Shown: piece by piece, positions 56,401 to 59,358 of the stretch
Numbering within the stretch: the first letter of the stretch is position 1
Layout: each line of letters starts with the position of its first letter
Assembly: GCA_029891345.1 (NCBI GenBank)
Contig: CM056993.1
Span: 278,520,016-278,584,015, forward strand
Direction of reading: 5' to 3'
Origin: Dryococelus australis
Taxonomy: Eukaryota; Arthropoda; Insecta; Phasmatodea; Phasmatidae
Length of the DNA stretch: 64,000 nucleotides
The notes under the pieces: generated by a model
Told to the model about the DNA's origin: nothing
What the model saw: the letters and a program-made list of their open reading frames with translations, nothing else
Databases searched by the model: none
Made by a program: the position numbers and the translations under genes

Positions 56401-57835
56401 ATAACACACCTGAGTATCCTGTCAAGCAGCTTGAACATAACCTTCCGCTCTGTCTACTTCTCTGTATAGGGCCGGACAAAAGGAGCAAGAGGTACAGTTC
56501 CTGCCTGTGAGGCTGTGATCACTAAGAAGTATATGTTAGGGATGTGAGTCACCAGGTTGCCTTTTGCGAGGTTGTTTTGTTCCTCTCACTCATGTCGTAC
56601 TTTCGGAAGGAAGGTTCACTCATGTCGTACTTTCGGAAGGAAGGCTTGCCAAGGAAGTTGAGAAATGCAGAATATACCTCTGGAGGTAATCCAACTTGCA
56701 AACCCATTCACTCTACTGCCCTCAGCAGTATGTTACCTGAGCGGGGCAGAGTTCTTACACCTGCTACACTCAGAGATCTCACTCACCCTTCAGCCCTCCC
56801 CCACCCTTGCTTCCATCATTGATCAAGATTTCCGGGAACTCTCTCACCCGATAGTAGAGGTAATACTACAGGAAGAAGAGCTACCCCTGGGTTTAGCCTG
56901 CCCTTGATTCAGGGCCAACCAGCAGACAACCCAGCACCCAGCGGTTTTAGACATTGGTCACCGCAGCAGCACTTCACATCCCATGAAGAACGTCAACGAC
57001 AAACACCCTGCCAGTCTCCTGGAGCAGATAACTCGGGAAATCTTCCAGACTCCAGATAAACCAGTGATAAAAGGCCTGCCCAATCACAGGGTCGTGACCC
57101 TGGGTTTTGACTTTGTGCAGACAAAACAGGCCACAAGACCAGTCTTGTATATCGGCTGGGTACCTCAGAAACATTAAGGCCCCCTCCTAACCATATGTTT
57201 GTCGTGATTCTGGCATCACTGCCTACAACTGTAAAATTGACAACGACGAAATGCACATCACTATGTTTTGTGCAAACATTTAACCTCCAACGTCTTTGGT
57301 CAAACTTTGACGTGAACAGCCCTAACCATCAGAACCCTCCCTAGTCGGGCATGCGTCAAATACAAATTAACATTTAATTCCTATCTCACTCCAAAAATAA
57401 AGAACACAACTACACTTATTTATCAACATTCCAAATACAAAACATGGTCGCCACCAGCAATGTACCTCCATTCTCGCTCATAATGTAAACTGCTCTCAAT
57501 GTCATTGTCTTCTAAGAACTTCATGACTGGCTGTGCAAAGTACTTGCTACTCCACTCCACAAACTGTGTCTTCACCAGCGGCTGTTGAGGACCATTAGAA
57601 TCATCTGCCTCTTCCGAAATCTGAAAACATATCATGCAAACATATCAGTGCTTAAAATTTACATGTGCAAATAGTATAACTGAACTCCTAAGTATGTCAA
57701 ATTCCCTCACTTCATTCTCATGTACTTACAGTGTTTGGAACCACTTTCCGGTTGCGAGAGCTGAGGTACGTAGAGCGAGGTGATGTCAAACGATGCAAGT
57801 CGGATGTTGAACAAGTGGTTGGAGGAGACTCACCC
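7298..57835 (-). CDS. RPTOR: Raptor (RPTOR) gene, C-terminal part: seven exons and six introns
   Basis: Raptor is the cytosolic/lysosomal scaffold subunit of mTORC1; it presents substrates carrying TOS motifs to the kinase. Seven exons on the minus strand (57835-57730, 57620-57466, 33451-33281, 14809-14568, 14420-14253, 11892-11724, 7414-7298) join in consistent codon phase (1128 nt, about 376 residues). They match, in order, what I remember of the C-terminal half of animal Raptor: the YFAQPVMK segment, the EREWR segment and successive WD40 blades ending in GDVRLYDLRR and GMTAMAVH. Introns are 109, 24014, 18471, 147, 2360 and 4309 bp. The exons are free of stops while the surrounding DNA is full of transposons, so the gene is probably functional. 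The N-terminal caspase-like RNC and HEAT domains would lie beyond the right edge, and the last roughly 60 residues beyond the left edge. Identity rests on recalled similarity, not on a search. Confidence 0.9.
7571..8236. mobile_element. TA-flanked inverted-repeat element (TACYGTATTT family), copy 1
   Basis: The 666-bp unit has a left end CTGTATTTACGC then ATGTATAGCGCAC and a reverse-complement right end CCGTATTTTCTAG then TATATAGCGCAC. A TA dinucleotide sits at both borders, as in Tc1/mariner/pogo-type insertion. The inside is purine/pyrimidine-rich, with poly-A runs and a 13-base G-run (7976-7988). The 170-codon open frame across it is low complexity and not considered a gene. No transposase is present, so it would need a helper element. 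Confidence 0.65.
8792..9778. mobile_element. TACYGTATTT-family inverted-repeat element, copy 2 (degenerate)
   Basis: The left end is TGTATTTCGCTTGTG and the reverse-complemented right end TGTATTTCTGCTTGTATAGG, both resembling copy 1 at 7571. The interior (8850-9330) is strongly C/T-rich with repeated CACACCCCTCTGCT-like words. A clean TA duplication is seen only on the left. The borders are approximate. Confidence 0.45.
9421..9442. repeat. A-tract
   Basis: About 20 consecutive A within the copy-2 element; no associated retrogene body is recognised upstream. Confidence 0.6.
9780..10860. other. AT-rich intron DNA without recognisable features
   Basis: I see no coding potential or transposon ends here. 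A short inverted repeat (AAGGTGAGATAG at about 10702 against CACCTCACCT at about 10755) marks the right part. Confidence 0.4.
10860..11420 (+). mobile_element. Fragment of LTR-retrotransposon leader module (LYTG module)
   Basis: An open stretch of 74 codons from 10888, Pro/Ser/Gln-rich, ends with GPTLYTSWAPQRS and a stop at 11107-11109. The same ending (a P-x-LY-x-G/S-x-x-P-x-R pattern) recurs at about 45.4, 50.9, 57.15 and 23.9 kb. The DNA after the stop also matches the copies at 50.9 and 57.2 kb (CCC..GATACTGGCA, GGCATGCGTCAAAT). It is judged a decayed fragment of a repeated LTR-element module, not a host gene. Confidence 0.5.
11360..11600 (+). repeat. Dispersed repeat, copy 1 (partner at 16.87-17.10 kb)
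   Basis: Shared words in the same order include GAAAATAGGTG, AAGAAATAGTTCTT, TATAATTTTCTA-like and CATGAGG at both sites, over about 230 bp in direct orientation. The element class is unknown. Confidence 0.5.
11724..11892 (-). CDS. RPTOR: Raptor exon f: WD40 blade
   Basis: The acceptor is TGTTTCAG|AATCC and the donor GGCTG|GTAAGT, phase 1 in and phase 2 out, 169 bp. It encodes SSLMLAGCEDGSVRLFDVR and MTWREHSAWVVDVHL, matching the Raptor blocks SLIVAGLGDGSIRVYDRR and MTYREHTAWVVKA. The last Cys codon is split (TG|T) with the next exon. Confidence 0.95.
12626..13060 (+). other. Open reading frame of unknown nature, Ser/Pro/Gln-rich
   Basis: A 144-codon stretch between stops, opposite in strand to Raptor. 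The first half is Ser/Pro/Gln/Lys-rich (HSSSKTSQYQPVSSHAG). The second has mixed composition (LSVVTTDLENLKPTLSSP, then ARLTSLNDMEEG). A possible splice donor (AGAG|GTAAAG) lies at about 12961. It could be a fragment of a captured or retroposed gene, an exon of a nested gene, or chance. No family is recognised. Confidence 0.25.
13045..13135. repeat. Cluster of six GATTCG motifs
   Basis: GATTCG occurs six times within about 90 bp, with one inverted GAATC, around an AT spacer. Such short clustered motifs resemble subterminal repeats of hAT-type elements, but no terminal repeat pair was identified. Confidence 0.4.
13500..13625. repeat. Degenerate tandem duplication of about 66 bp
   Basis: TACTCATTCCGACCATGCAC and, about 66 bp later, TACTCTGCCTGACCATGTAC are followed in both cases by CGACNCCTTCAA-like sequence. 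Confidence 0.45.
14253..14420 (-). CDS. RPTOR: Raptor exon e: WD40 blade
   Basis: The 168-bp exon has acceptor GTTGCAG|CAAACAG and donor CGCAG|GTAGGA, phase 1 at both ends, separated from exon d by a 147-bp intron. It encodes VTCWEQRVQKLVVTGDVRV, IRLWDAETELKLQDLPSG and ADCCVASL. The series WEQ..., GDVRIVRIWD and VQDIPTGADSCVTSL is characteristic of Raptor. Confidence 0.95.
14568..14809 (-). CDS. RPTOR: Raptor exon d: WD40 blades
   Basis: The acceptor is GCACACAG|AGTGTGG and the donor ATATG|GTAAGC, phase 2 in and phase 1 out, 242 bp. It encodes VWDWASSARLSYWNNHG, RITSLQFVNGHD and GSDDGSLRLWSNY, then ISAWQALADAQP. These correspond to the Raptor WDWEKGEKLDYF, VTAMEYLNGQD, TDDGAIRVWKNF and TAWQGLSD blocks. 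Trp-Asp ends and the GSDDGSLRLW strand are standard WD40 signatures. Confidence 0.95.
15077..16330 (+). mobile_element. LTR-retrotransposon fragment: LTR with TATA box and gag leader
   Basis: The stretch around CAGCATCTTCCAGTGCTGAG and CCTCCTCCCTGAGGAGC (15425-15480) matches the gypsy 5' LTR at about 36.03-36.10 kb. A TATA box (GTATATAAGG) lies at about 15370, 60 bp upstream. The part at 16020-16310 (GTAGGACTG, CGGTAGAGCCCC, CTGGAAGGAGT) resembles the leader at about 52.98-53.20 kb. The open frame 16126-16329 (ESVNPLHPTHIDLLEGVPG) may be gag-derived. No complete gene remains. Confidence 0.5.
16870..17105 (+). repeat. Dispersed repeat, copy 2
   Basis: Matches 11.36-11.60 kb in order and orientation (GAAAATAGGTG, AAGAAATAGTTCTT, TATAATTTTCTAG). 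Confidence 0.5.
17160..18448 (+). other. Probable LTR (U3) sequence upstream of the stem-loop leader
   Basis: A TATA-like TATATAAAC at 17190 and GC-rich promoter-like stretches precede the leader at 18449. The last part (CTGCAG... then CCACCATA..A.TGCT) matches sequence upstream of the inverted copy near 25.56 kb, so at least the final 100 bp belong to the same element. I recognise no gene here. Confidence 0.35.
18622..18630 (+). promoter_or_regulatory. LTR TATA box
   Basis: TATAAAAAG lies about 40 bp before the stem-loop array; the inverted copy has CATAAAAGG at the same place. Confidence 0.55.
18664..18775 (+). repeat. Array of three stem-loops, AGCR-N5-YGCT-C type
   Basis: Three hairpins about 45 bp apart. 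At 18668-18680 the stem is AGCG/CGCT with a 5-nt loop. At 18709-18732 it is TTCCT-AGCG / TGCT-C-AGGAA. At 18756-18768 it is AGCA/TGCT with a 5-nt loop. Each is followed by a C that would bulge between the inner and outer stems. The first lies about 30-40 bp after the TATA box, so the array would be at the RNA 5' end. Confidence 0.6.
19690..20200 (+). pseudogene. Gypsy integrase C-terminal fragment
   Basis: Frame-shifted remnants read LNQELKKCLHQV and SHLPKILFALHRR, which resemble the end of the integrase core of the gypsy element at about 39.65 kb (NQEIKKCL). They are followed by a GPY/F-type domain (VKWEGPYKIIG, VYWEEDCRGKIRKAKRGQ). Several stops are present. The same domain order at 39.6-40.14 kb suggests the same element family. 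Confidence 0.7.
20200..21062 (+). mobile_element. Gypsy pol C-terminal tail and LTR-type 3' end with poly(A) signal
   Basis: After the GPY/F domain come Ser/Thr/Pro-rich open stretches (RTASPARASIARSSSSRQPR at about 20650), the counterpart of the tail at 40.15-41.1 kb. A perfect 28-bp tandem duplication lies at 20223-20277. At 20985-21060 the sequence (GTTAGGAGGCAG... then AATAAA at 21029-21034) resembles 52.83-52.90 kb (TTAGGAGGTAGC... AATAAA), taken as an LTR poly(A) region. Confidence 0.45.
20223..20277. repeat. Perfect 28-bp tandem duplication
   Basis: GTTCAGTATTCGTCATCTTC plus GTTACC is repeated head to tail with spacing 28 bp. It shifts any reading frame by one base. Confidence 0.9.
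21062..22900 (+). mobile_element. LTR-retrotransposon-derived region, gag-like fragments
   Basis: Open stretches at 21068-21415 and 21562-21876 carry no recognised domain. The block GCC..CAACTGGAGAGGCCT at about 21685 recurs at about 55.63 kb, and GTAAACACC...CACCAGAGTG at about 21090 recurs at 56.17 kb. The region is therefore repeated retroelement sequence, heavily decayed. The frame 22456-22854 (132 codons) has no recognised similarity. Confidence 0.35.
23242..23259 (-). promoter_or_regulatory. Primer-binding-site-like sequence
   Basis: TGGCGCCACTGTGGCAGG resembles TGGCGCC-type tRNA 3'-end complements used to prime reverse transcription; compare the better match at 45919-45936. It supports the end of an LTR at about 23260 on the minus strand. 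Confidence 0.4.
24727..24954 (-). CDS. Small ORF with signal-peptide-like N-terminus in the retroelement leader
   Basis: 75 codons. The start MDPILVLLKV then TILSLSCLVSQAKC has the shape of a secretion signal (hydrophobic core, then a small/polar cleavage region). The rest is short, polar and without a recognised domain. The start codon lies after the conserved CTACGTACC.CGCAAACC block, and the plus-strand copy has an ATG at the equivalent place (18884) followed soon by a stop. It may be a leader peptide, a remnant of an envelope-like gene or chance. An upstream in-frame extension to 25173 is open but less likely to be used. Confidence 0.3.
   Translation of the reverse strand: MDPILVLLKVTILSLSCLVSQAKCQLYSDVVPTTHTQPPKKLANNFYVPLSNQTPLLANLKDNFQGLMLMMLTLS
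25076..25315 (-). repeat. Array of five stem-loops, AGCR-N5-YGCT-C type
   Basis: Minus-strand hairpins centre on about 25303, 25254, 25207 (partial), 25150 and 25087. The inner stems are AGCG/CGCT, AGCA/TGCT, (degenerate), AACA/TGCT and AGCA/TGCT. The outer stems differ but still pair: CTTC/GAAG, weak, none, GGCC/GGCC and CGTTCC/GGAACG. All four intact ones have the unpaired C after the 3' arm of the inner stem. Different outer stems that still pair indicate selection on structure, not just sequence repetition. Confidence 0.65.
27163..27326 (+). pseudogene. HTH-like N-terminal exon of the 4.1-kb transposon
   Basis: 54 codons from ATG to the donor CGGAG|GTAAGT. The peptide is basic and helical (LRRNSQHQEDIINLAKSSY, then NERVAEMMKISTATVRR). 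The last part looks like a helix-turn-helix recognition helix, the usual N-terminus of IS630/Tc1-type transposases. The frame can also be read from 27130. Function in DNA binding is inferred. Confidence 0.5.
27600..28060. repeat. Tandem repeat, 151-bp period, about three units
   Basis: GCCTAACCTCAAA recurs at about 27735, 27886 and 28037 (spacing 151 each time), with matching flanks (CACTGTGTTRTTTTGT upstream; CAGCCATGTNACCTTTCTT downstream). Units are diverged by roughly 10-20% by eye. Confidence 0.8.
28916..29113 (+). pseudogene. C-terminal transposase exon with acidic tail, frameshifted
   Basis: The acceptor is TTCCTTCAG|ATGGGC. The first part encodes CIDHVEKLIAEDWEKEV, the helix expected at the end of IS630-like DDE transposases (the C..HV.K...E.W pattern). 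Around 29009 the frame must shift by one base to continue into an acidic tail (LDPDLDTTHEDDPGSGDE) ending at TAG 29111-29113. Both parts are typical of this family as I remember it. The frameshift shows decay. Confidence 0.5.
30415..30495. repeat. AT microsatellite
   Basis: Long (TA)n tracts interrupted by ACAT and GTGTT, near the right end of the 4.1-kb element. Confidence 0.85.
30728..31808. other. Intron DNA without recognisable features
   Basis: AT-rich, no coding signal seen. Bordered by the 4.1-kb transposon and the Tc1 element. Confidence 0.5.
31809..33010 (-). mobile_element. Tc1 (DD34E) transposon, complete but inactive
   Basis: The 1202-bp element has inverted repeats CACTGTTGACCAAAAAGTAA and, from the right, CACTTTTGACCAAAAAGTAA, both continuing TTGGGCACC, each bordered by TA. 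It contains one transposase pseudogene on the minus strand. Length and structure are normal for Tc1 elements. Confidence 0.93.
31866..32897 (-). pseudogene. Tc1 transposase pseudogene
   Basis: Starts at MARGTELSDF (32897) with an HTH region, and would give about 340 residues if the frame were intact. It is broken by at least three frameshifts (about 32715, 32450-32620, and near 32210). Catalytic region: the first acidic residue is Asn (WSNESRF, where Tc1 has WSDESRF). The second is the Asp of QDDN. The Glu in YLNPIEHLWD follows after exactly 34 residues (DD34E spacing). The C-terminal QDRVAAVIAARGG-type end is readable in another frame. It is inactive by frameshift and by loss of the first Asp. 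Confidence 0.9.
33281..33451 (-). CDS. RPTOR: Raptor exon c: start of the WD40 propeller
   Basis: The 171-bp exon has acceptor GTGTGCAG|ATACC and donor TATGG|GTTTGA, phase 2 at both ends. It encodes an Arg/Gln-rich helix-like segment, then SPSVICFHPYETHFAVAGKD, which aligns with the Raptor block SVVKFHP..IAVADKDS that opens the first blade. It lies alone between two giant introns filled with transposons, only about 270 bp to the right of a Tc1 element (31809-33010). The GTTTGA donor is weaker than the others but gives an exact phase match to the next exon. Confidence 0.92.
33664..33702. repeat. (AAC)n microsatellite
   Basis: About twelve consecutive AAC triplets, in intron DNA about 210 bp upstream of a Raptor exon. 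Confidence 0.9.
33705..35005. other. Intron DNA without recognisable features
   Basis: AT-rich, no gene or transposon end recognised. Confidence 0.5.
35006..35582. mobile_element. TACYGTATTT-family inverted-repeat element, copy 3
   Basis: The left GTATTTACCAGAAAGGAAGAC and the reverse-complemented right GGTATTTACTCAAAAGGAAG both continue into ACAA. TA is at the right border (35583-35584) and probably the left. Inside, the word GAATCTAAGATGACCCC and variants recur. This resembles a short non-autonomous family widespread in animal genomes (recalled, not searched). The borders are approximate. Confidence 0.5.
35700..36309 (+). mobile_element. 5' LTR of gypsy element 2
   Basis: Begins TGTCACGTACCCCGAGG and ends ACAACA, giving TG...CA ends, directly followed (2 bp) by a primer site. 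A TATA-like GAATATAAC lies at about 35990 and the CCTCCTCCCTGAGGAGC block at about 36087, shared with 15.46 kb. The matching 3' LTR was not found. Confidence 0.6.
36312..36325 (+). promoter_or_regulatory. Primer-binding site of gypsy element 2
   Basis: TGGTGCCCCGCATC is a TGG-type tRNA 3'-end complement at the expected 2-bp spacing after the LTR. The matching tRNA was not assigned. Confidence 0.5.
36380..37070 (+). pseudogene. Gypsy element 2 gag pseudogene
   Basis: Reads (with stops and shifts) ITDFAGHPHKDQVAFMQECE, LTGLALTWWERYGEF, a helical segment at 36674-36868 (FPGVDEATIVRFIGRMLL), then a degenerate zinc knuckle CWFCPENHW near 37010. The A/LTWW motif in a helical capsid-like segment followed by a Cys/His finger is typical of gypsy Gag. 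It would form the particle in which reverse transcription occurs. In-frame stops at several places make it non-functional. Confidence 0.65.
37245..37445 (+). pseudogene. Gypsy element 2 protease remnant
   Basis: TGRITLNIKIRS, TELIVSPTMSELMILGCPWL and IHNQ match the second half of a retropepsin domain (the hydrophobic ILG-x-x-WL block). The DSG/DTG active-site part is not evident upstream, so the domain is truncated or too diverged. Confidence 0.5.
37590..40145 (+). pseudogene. Gypsy element 2 pol: RT, RNase H, integrase
   Basis: RT at 37590-38330 with SPYNSHIVLVPKKD, FSTLDMESGYWQI and the catalytic YLDD at about 38100. RNase H at 38470-38890 with LQMDAC, Glu before QVCLAVIWA, WTDSKALQW and LPDALSQ. 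Integrase HHCC finger at 39140-39300 (H...H...CVTCC). The catalytic triad is Asp in IAVDLMGP, Asp in SDNGTQFT and Glu in PPERRNQEI, spread over different frames. A GPY/F domain lies at 39960-40140 (KWEGPY, VYWAED). Several frameshifts and stops interrupt it, and part of the thumb region is rearranged by a G-rich insertion near 38135. Domain order RT-RH-INT identifies Ty3/gypsy. Confidence 0.88.
40146..41200 (+). pseudogene. Gypsy element 2 pol tail with 69-bp minisatellite
   Basis: After the GPY/F domain a Pro/Ser/Thr/Glu-rich frame (40151-40540) leads to a 69-bp tandem array. In one frame (40735-41082) it reads repeats of 23 residues such as DKSALSQELPATQELPPSW. Two other forward frames are also open, because the unit lacks stops in any frame. 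The element at 20.2-20.9 kb has an analogous low-complexity tail. It may be a C-terminal extension of integrase; the true frame is uncertain. Confidence 0.45.
40650..41120. repeat. Minisatellite, 69-bp period, about seven units
   Basis: CCTGCCACGCAGGA-like words start at 40696, 40765, 40834, 40903, 40972, 41038 and about 41107, giving spacings of 69 (once 66). The period is a multiple of three. Confidence 0.88.
41599..41621. repeat. G-run (23 nt)
   Basis: 23 consecutive G on the plus strand at the apparent 3' end of gypsy element 2. Could be a polypurine tract or an expanded homopolymer. No LTR start is recognised directly after. Confidence 0.9.
41622..43136. other. Intron DNA with two diverged direct repeats
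   Basis: CGTAAAGAYGCTCACCACAG occurs at about 42016 and 42066. A block of about 100 bp (TTGATGTGTAGG...GAAAGTGT...AAGAATGCC) occurs at about 42174 and 42433. No gene is seen. Confidence 0.5.
43137..43158. repeat. G-run (22 nt)
   Basis: 22 consecutive G, followed by GAGATACACACTC and a (GA)n tract (43180-43203), just before the long LTR-like region. Confidence 0.9.
43160..45918 (+). mobile_element. Very long LTR-like region of LTR element 3 (copy A)
   Basis: Ends at a primer site (45919). Many blocks match copy B at 48.45-51.25 kb in order: CCTCCACAAG...GGATCCA, the gag-like CATCTTCACC/CTTCACCACTT block (44165/49657), TTAAGGTAAARCYGGC (about 44540/50112), CGTC..GCTGGTGAA.GGC (44706/50300), CTCCTAGAAGTACAC (44907/50361) and GARGAACT. 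A TATA box lies at about 43745. An ORF ending ILYTGVVHRRT stops at about 45450. If the whole match is LTR, it is about 2.7 kb long, much longer than usual gypsy LTRs. Confidence 0.5.
43743..43750 (+). promoter_or_regulatory. LTR TATA box
   Basis: TATATATAGG upstream of GAGTTCGAG, in the position of a U3 promoter of copy A. Confidence 0.4.
45919..45936 (+). promoter_or_regulatory. Primer-binding site, tRNA-Lys type
   Basis: TGGCACCCAACGTGGGGC differs at one position from the well-known complement of tRNA-Lys(CUU) 3' ends (TGGCGCC then CAACGTGGGGC). It marks the end of the upstream LTR and the start of the internal region. Confidence 0.75.
46487..46795 (+). CDS. Gag-region ORF with PHD-like zinc finger
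   Basis: 102 codons starting 551 bp after the primer site. The N-terminus is polar. Residues 33-76 contain C33, HWIYC43-x2-C46-x4-H51-x2-C54 and C73-x2-H76. W40 and the C-x2-C-x4-H-x2-C core match PHD or related zinc fingers that bind proteins or histone tails. The first Cys pair is incomplete. In an LTR element it would be an unusual extra domain of Gag or an accessory protein. The following DNA (46800-47400) continues with gag-like fragments in other frames, e.g. 47172-47393. Intactness suggests a relatively young copy or chance survival. Confidence 0.45.
   Translation: MSDSDQSKKENPLAPTPGHSARDTFKKHDMDSCLGRGIHWIYCTDCPKRFHYTCIEWEDVPRYTDGLHHRVSCRDHQTARCSWLEYNGRGMFTIRWITCTSE
47755..48115 (+). 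pseudogene. Retropepsin-type protease of LTR element 3
   Basis: VDINGCPQLTLLDSAATRNL contains the active-site region (LLDSAAT, where the family has LLDSGAT/LLDTGA), so the Gly after the catalytic Asp-Ser is Ala. Then come a flap-like region and, after a stop near 47993, EVILGQPCLTQQ, the ILG-x-x-xL block. The domain is nearly complete but has a stop. No RT follows; sequence after about 48180 is unrelated, so pol is deleted. Confidence 0.7.
48450..51250 (+). mobile_element. Second copy (B) of the long LTR-like region
   Basis: Collinear with copy A (see the shared blocks there). It contains an ORF 50594-50833 and, in another frame, DFVSTCKPKRPTLYTGILPKR at about 50845-50905, the LYTG module. 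It could be the 3' LTR of element 3 (pol lost between) or a separate insertion; divergence from copy A looks high. No primer site was seen after it, as expected for a 3' LTR. Confidence 0.45.
51825..51842. repeat. Isolated hAT-type terminus
   Basis: TAGGGATGGACTGATACC resembles the end of the hAT at 143-2258 (TAGGGGTGGGACGATACC) and is followed by GATACC motifs. The opposite end was not found. Confidence 0.4.
52000..53371 (+). mobile_element. LTR with TATA box and poly(A) signal, gag leader and G-run
   Basis: A TATA box (CTATATAAG) at about 52351, a poly(A) signal AATAAA at 52870-52875, then leader sequence (52960-53220) resembling 16.02-16.30 kb. It ends in TCAGGGAGACG and an 18-base G-run (53354-53371). 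The LTR 3' part resembles 20.99-21.06 kb. No intact gene. Confidence 0.5.
53354..53371. repeat. G-run (18 nt)
   Basis: 18 consecutive G preceded by TTCAGGGAGAC, very similar to the context of the run at 54999. Confidence 0.9.
53407..53441. repeat. (TA)n(CA)n microsatellite
   Basis: A compound dinucleotide tract. Confidence 0.9.
53445..54425. other. AT-rich intron DNA without recognisable features
   Basis: No coding signal or element end seen. Confidence 0.5.
54428..54790 (+). mobile_element. Non-LTR retrotransposon/SINE-type tail
   Basis: Begins ACTAGCTGTTACCCACGGCTC and ends AACATACAAACTTTCGCATTTATAATAATATTAAG-like sequence (54748-54785), with GTGCCAAATCTCCTCCGAAT between. This start-middle-end pattern matches a repeat family common in arthropod genomes, as I recall it; the A/T-rich TATAATATTA end is its usual 3' microsatellite. 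Clade assignment (RTE-like) is not certain. Confidence 0.55.
54999..55018. repeat. G-run (20 nt)
   Basis: 20 consecutive G preceded by GTCAGGGAGAA. Confidence 0.9.
55400..57420 (+). mobile_element. LTR-retrotransposon module with LYTG ORF ending
   Basis: Contains the CAACTGGAGAGGCCT block (55.63 kb; also 21.69 kb), a 30-bp tandem duplication (56582-56643), open frames 56544-56822 and 56665-56907, and an open frame 56983-57174 ending ATRPVLYIGWVPQKH. The downstream end GGGCATGCGTCAAAT at about 57346 also terminates the copy at 11.3 kb. The frames are short and no known domain is seen. Confidence 0.45.
56582..56643. repeat. 30-bp tandem duplication
   Basis: TCACTCATGTCGTACTTTCG plus GAAGGAAGG occurs twice in a row. 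The unit keeps the frame, duplicating the peptide LMSYFRKEG. Confidence 0.9.
57466..57620 (-). CDS. RPTOR: Raptor exon b: acidic linker and segment entering the beta-propeller
   Basis: The acceptor is TTTTCAG|ATTTCGG and the donor TGGAG|GTACAT, phase 0 in and phase 2 out. It encodes an acidic stretch (ISEEADDSNG) followed by VEWSSKYFAQPVMKF and DIESSLHYEREWR. The YFAQPVMK and EREWR blocks are strongly conserved in Raptor just before the WD40 propeller. The split Arg codon (AG|A) is completed by the exon 24 kb away. Confidence 0.92.
57730..57835 (-). CDS. RPTOR: Raptor exon a: Ser/Thr/Pro-rich linker
   Basis: The exon follows a CTCAG acceptor and ends at ACT|GTAAGT. It enters in phase 2 and leaves in phase 0, encoding about 35 residues rich in Ser, Thr, Pro and Arg (GESPPTTCSTSD then RSTYLSSRNRK). 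Raptor has a long, poorly conserved, phosphorylated linker here between its HEAT and WD40 regions, so the sequence alone is not diagnostic. The call rests on its splice sites, the open frame and the 109-bp intron joining it to the next, clearly recognisable exon. Confidence 0.7.
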
Positions 57836-57841
57836 CTGAGA

Positions 57842-58997
57842 GCACATAAAAAACCCCACTTTGTAAACACATCTTACTCAAGAACTATTACAGTATGATT
57901 TAACATAACATATAGATTAATTTTTCTAGCAAAGCGATACAAAGCATTATGATGCTACAAACTGTGGGATTGCAAGCAATGAACACTACCGGAGGGGCAG
58001 AAAGATGGCATGGGTACATGTAATTCACATGTTTAGGTACCCTACAACTTGTATTCTTATTATAGCATATTGAATCTAAATCACAGTTGCTACACACAGC
58101 TATTCCCCATCACCTTAACAACAGAGATCTGCAAGTACTCCAAAACTGAGCTCAAGTCTAATAATACCTGCTTACAGACTCAGAGTCAAATATTTTTTAG
58201 ACTTGGTACTTTCAAGTTTTTAGATTGATGGCAGTTTATTAGGTCCGTGACTGACACTACAGTGTTTTACTGTTTATGAATGAAAATAACATTTTTACTA
58301 ACGAAACGTAAATATTTAAAAGGTAGGCATGTTCCACTAAAAGGAATACGCAGAAATGGAGATATGAATGCTGATTAAAAGTAATATTAGCACAAAAACT
58401 GGGCCTTAACTCTCCTAAAGAGAAATTTTGTTTAATATATGCTAGAAATTAAGATGATTATATTCATTCACAAAATAGTATTTTACAAGGAAGGCACATT
58501 TTAGTTAAAATTATTTCTCAGAACTGCAGATGTGAACACACATTAACAATAACATCAAAATTAGCATAAAAACAGGACTGCAAATTGGCCTATGATGTGG
58601 CACTTTATGAGATAATTTTTTTCCTGTCTGCTAGAAAATATGATAACGTTCATTCATAAAACAATACTGTAGTTTAAAAAGGAGGTGTGTTTCAGTGAAA
58701 TTATTGCTCTCCAGGTTTGCAGCTATGAACAAAGATTACTAGCAAAACACAAACAGTATCTTCATTTTTATTGTAAAACTTATCCCTTTTGTATGTTATA
58801 ATAAAAGAGCTCAAGCTTGACTCTAAGCACACAAACTTCAAACTTTTCAACAGGCTCACTTGGAATTGGCTTGGAAAAAAAAAAACCTAGGCTTGCAGAC
58901 CTCTGCAATGGGAGTGACATATGTATATTAAGAAAATGACAGTAAATGCAAGATACAAAAAGGATTAGAAAGCCTTCAAAACACTACAGTACTTCAT
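57842..58997. other. Intron DNA upstream of the first visible Raptor exon
   Basis: AT-rich. I found no further Raptor exon here on the minus strand and no transposon ends. Confidence 0.4.
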
Positions 58998-58999
58998 TA

Positions 59000-59223
59000 T
59001 AGACTGTTCACGGTAAATTGATGAGTTTTGAGGCCCTTTTTACTTTTATCTTTCAACCAATTTTTTTAAAATAAATACTGTCATGTAAGTAGTAAACACA
59101 CTGTATATATTCCACCACATTCGGAAGTTAACGTCTAAGGCTACAATAAAAATATATATTTATTGACTATTATTCCAAAATGAGAGGGCTTTCAAAAGTG
59201 CTCACTTTACTGTAACTAGCCTA
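59000..59223. mobile_element. 224-bp MITE, same ends as the 4.1-kb transposon
   Basis: The left end TAGACTGTTCACGGTAAA and the reverse-complemented right end TAGGCTAGTTACAGTAAAGT are both flanked by TA. The subterminal GAGNNTTTTGARRSCC part is also shared with the right end at 30.69 kb (CTTTCAAAAGTGCTCACTTT). Confidence 0.65.
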
Positions 59224-59358
59224 TACCTACAATTTTTTTTTGGTGAATGTTGTGAAACTTCAAAAATTCATTCCCTAAATATCTGCTAAACTTTGATATG
59301 GTGATGAATGCAAATATGATGAAGCTGCAGCTGTCAACTACATGGTTGACACTCACTA

